From NCBI GenBank assembly GCA_019239835.1, contig JAFAZJ010000178.1, positions 1-34,077 of the forward strand: 34,077 nt of DNA. The letters are read 5' to 3'. Shown in pieces: positions 32,272 to 34,077 of the stretch (positions are counted from its first letter, which is position 1; each line of letters opens with the position of its first letter). The position numbers and the translations under genes were made by a program. The DNA is from Alphaproteobacteria bacterium (GTDB lineage: Bacteria; Pseudomonadota; Alphaproteobacteria; Reyranellales; Reyranellaceae). The notes beneath the pieces were generated by a model that was given only the letters and a program-made list of their open reading frames with translations, searched no databases and was not told where the DNA came from.

Positions 32272-33411
32272 CTAGCGGTCGCCTAGCAGTTTGCCGCGCC
32301 GCCCGGGTATGGACTGCGGGCTGGCGACCTTGGCGACGCGGTCGCCAGCCTTGGCGAGGTCCGGCCGCATACGCGCGAACATCGTGCCGGCCACCGGCGC
32401 CTTCAGCGCCAACCGCCCGGCGTCGGCCGGCAGCATCGGATCGATCAGATGACCGACGATCTGACCAGCCGTCACGCGCGTGCCCGGCTCGACGCACGGC
32501 ACCCACAGCCCGGCATGCGGCGTGCGGACCGGCCCCACACCGTCGAGCGGCGTCGCCGGACAGGGCGCCACGGCCGGCGGCGCCTTGCCCGAAATCGCGC
32601 CACGCGCCTGCAGCCAGTCGAAGATGCCGTCCGCGTCGCGCTGGGCCGTCGCATCGTCGATATCGGCGCGGCCGCGCAGCTCGACGGTGCAGGAGATCAT
32701 CGCGTCGTTGGGGATCGGCTTGTCCTGATAGCGCTCCATCAGCCGCCACCACGGCCGCGTGAGCGCCTCGTCGAAGGGCGTGTCACCGGAATCCCCGGCC
32801 GTGAGCAGGGCTGCGGCGCCGAGGCGCGCGGCGAGGTCGGCGAAAGCGACGGCCTGGCGCGGGCCGCAGTAGATGTGCAGCGCCGCCTGGTCGTCGCAAT
32901 GCAGGTCGAGCGCGATGTCGGCGGTTGCGGCGAGGCGATGCAGGGTAAGCTTGAGGATCGCGCTCTCGTCGTCGGCCTTGTGCTCGGCCAGCAGCGCTTC
33001 GATCGTCGCGCGGATCGCGGTGACGTTGGCGGCCGCGTCGTTGCCGAGCTTCCCGGCCATCGCTTCTTCGAGCGCATCGCGCAGGTCGAGAAAGCCGCGG
33101 TTGAAATTGCCCGAGCCGTCGAGTGCGTAGCGGCCCTGCAGGACGCTGCCGACGACCTGGGTCAGGCCCACCGGATTGGCGAAGGGCGCCACCATGATCT
33201 CGCCGGGGATCTGGCCGTTGCGGTCGGCCTCGGCGAGCTTCGGCATCAAATGATGCAGCACCAACGGGCCGGGTAGCTCGTCGGCGTGGATCGCCGCCTG
33301 CAGCCAGACGCGCGGTCGCGCGCCCTTGCGACCGAAGCGGTGGACGACGAGGTGGCGTTCCGTGCCCGGCGACGGCGAGGGCAGCACAATACGCTCGATG
33401 GTACGCGCCAT
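32272..33411 (-). CDS. Succinylglutamate desuccinylase/aspartoacylase-family hydrolase
   Basis: A 379-residue zinc-dependent amidohydrolase of the AstE/ASPA group, which hydrolyses N-acyl amino acids. The metal site is H42-A-D-E45 (usually HGDE or HGNE; His and Glu are kept), with the third ligand in the later DLHCDD. A catalytic Glu candidate lies in SCTVELRG. The C-terminal 90 residues form a biotinyl-lipoyl-like beta domain (PGTRVTAGQIVGHLIDP and LKAPVAGTMFARM). This size and layout fit members more distant from E. coli AstE. It lies two bases downstream of the creatininase gene on the same strand, so the two are one operon. The substrate is unknown. Confidence 0.88.
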   Translation of the reverse strand: MARTIERIVLPSPSPGTERHLVVHRFGRKGARPRVWLQAAIHADELPGPLVLHHLMPKLAEADRNGQIPGEIMVAPFANPVGLTQVVGSVLQGRYALDGSGNFNRGFLDLRDALEEAMAGKLGNDAAANVTAIRATIEALLAEHKADDESAILKLTLHRLAATADIALDLHCDDQAALHIYCGPRQAVAFADLAARLGAAALLTAGDSGDTPFDEALTRPWWRLMERYQDKPIPNDAMISCTVELRGRADIDDATAQRDADGIFDWLQARGAISGKAPPAVAPCPATPLDGVGPVRTPHAGLWVPCVEPGTRVTAGQIVGHLIDPMLPADAGRLALKAPVAGTMFARMRPDLAKAGDRVAKVASPQSIPGRRGKLLGDR

Positions 33412-33413
33412 GC

Positions 33414-34077
33414 TTAGACCGGCTCAGTCCACAGACGCTCGTTGAGCAGCGCCTCGGCGACGTCGGCCGAGATCGCCGTCAGCATCTTCTCGCCTTTCTC
33501 GGCGCTGGCGGCGGAGGCGTCGCCGATCACGCCGATCGGCGAGCGGCTCGACAATTGGCGCCAGCGATAGACGCCTTCGTTCACGGTCGGGATCGCCGCC
33601 AGGCCGGGAATATAGGGCCCGTGCATCTGCGACAGCTCCTGCGGGTCCACCAGCTCCGGCGTCATCGCCATGATCATCGAGGTTTCGGCCTCGCAGGCAT
33701 GCAACAGCGCCTTCTGTTTCTCCAGCAGCTTGGCGATCGACTTCGCGGCGATGTCCCAATATGTGCCGGTGGCCAGCGGCAGCTTGGTCTCGACGGTGAG
33801 CTCGCCGATCATGTTCTGCAGCGCCGTCGTGTTGCCGCCATGGCCGTTGAGCACGAAGATGCGCTTGAAGCCGTGGCGGATCGCCGACATCACGACGCAG
33901 CGGATCACCGCGTTCATCGTCGCGTAGTCGAGCGTGATGGTGCCGTTGAGCGACATGTGATGCTCGGACATGCCGTAGGGGATCGTCGGTACCACGATGG
34001 TCGGATGCTTGCCGGTCATGATGCGGGCCGCGCGGTGCGATACCTCGTGCACACAGCGGTAGTCGACCATGGTCGGC
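33414..34077 (-). CDS. Creatininase-family amidohydrolase, N-terminus beyond the window
   Basis: The visible 221 residues end at the stop on the left and stay open to the window edge, where the frame reads PTMVDYRC before the first ATG at 34070. Creatininase-family proteins are about 250-270 residues and begin with an acidic and HLP-x-TD motif that is missing, so this gene is cut and ATG 34070 is not the start. Family motifs are PTIPYGMSEHH, LNGHGGN and HACEAETSMIM (metal-binding Glu and His). Such enzymes open cyclic amides such as creatinine, or amides in other pathways. The partner gene downstream is an aspartoacylase-type hydrolase, suggesting stepwise breakdown of an amide. Confidence 0.9.
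   Translation of the reverse strand, partial: PTMVDYRCVHEVSHRAARIMTGKHPTIVVPTIPYGMSEHHMSLNGTITLDYATMNAVIRCVVMSAIRHGFKRIFVLNGHGGNTTALQNMIGELTVETKLPLATGTYWDIAAKSIAKLLEKQKALLHACEAETSMIMAMTPELVDPQELSQMHGPYIPGLAAIPTVNEGVYRWRQLSSRSPIGVIGDASAASAEKGEKMLTAISADVAEALLNERLWTEPV

Noticed and set aside
32270-32287. Direct repeat CGCCTAGC twice, 10 bases apart, at the convergent gene ends
   Set aside because: Too short and likely coincidental; part of it is the stop region of the hydrolase gene.
1-34077. CRISPR arrays, tRNA or rRNA genes, insertion sequences, integrases and attachment sites
   Set aside because: Searched by eye; no spaced direct repeats, cloverleaf or CCA-type ends, transposase motifs or terminal repeats were recognised. 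A small RNA without clear structure could be missed.

Overview
The window is GC-rich, densely coded DNA from the chromosome of an alphaproteobacterium. Three things point there: a Tim44-like TimA protein directly upstream of a MltA murein transglycosylase, an alphaproteobacterial-type HspQ, and intergenic palindromes of the kind common in Hyphomicrobiales and Rhodospirillales. A genus cannot be named from this evidence. I see no rRNA, tRNA, CRISPR array, phage gene, integrase or transposase.

Region 1 (1-10516, all on +) is one tightly packed run. It starts with a GT4 glycosyltransferase cut by the left edge, then a histidine phosphatase, a MurG/GT28-like glycosyltransferase, a polysaccharide-deacetylase-like protein and a small PH-like membrane protein. 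It continues straight into a peptide-type ABC importer: fused double ATPase, large family-5 binding protein, a 94-residue one-helix membrane protein, and two permeases. Seven consecutive junctions are 4-nt GTGA/ATGA overlaps, so glycan genes and transporter are probably co-transcribed and translationally coupled.

Region 2 (10517-14153, +) has two small hairpins, a tctB-tctA pair with no tctC binding protein beside it, a mosaic palindromic repeat, and a DUF21/CBS/CorC membrane protein.

Region 3 (14172-16490) has a plant-type 2Fe-2S flavin reductase (-) divergent from a ferritin-like diiron protein (+) with a complete set of iron ligands. Together they look like a two-component oxygenase. A second repeat and a hairpin terminator follow.

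Region 4 (16491-18297, -) encodes two exported proteins (one of unknown family, one histidine phosphatase) and HspQ. A 388-nt gap without a convincing gene separates hspQ from region 5.

Region 5 (18686-21852, +) has a metallo-beta-lactamase-fold hydrolase, a methyltransferase and a membrane-anchored class III nucleotide cyclase.

Region 6 (21978-32267, mostly +) has timA, mltA, the lactate-utilisation genes lutABC, a methyltransferase-like protein, two tandem orphan amino-acid-binding proteins, and two paralogous exported proteins of unknown function. A DUF2188-like gene (-) and a small exported Cys protein (+) lie between those paralogues. From mltA to 30362 the genes are almost contiguous.

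Region 7 (32272-34077, -) is a creatininase-family amidohydrolase, cut by the right edge, followed by a succinylglutamate desuccinylase/aspartoacylase-family hydrolase.

The observations most worth following are the glycan/ABC-transporter super-operon with its small membrane protein, the reductase/diiron-protein pair, and the paralogous exported proteins of unknown family near orphan binding proteins.
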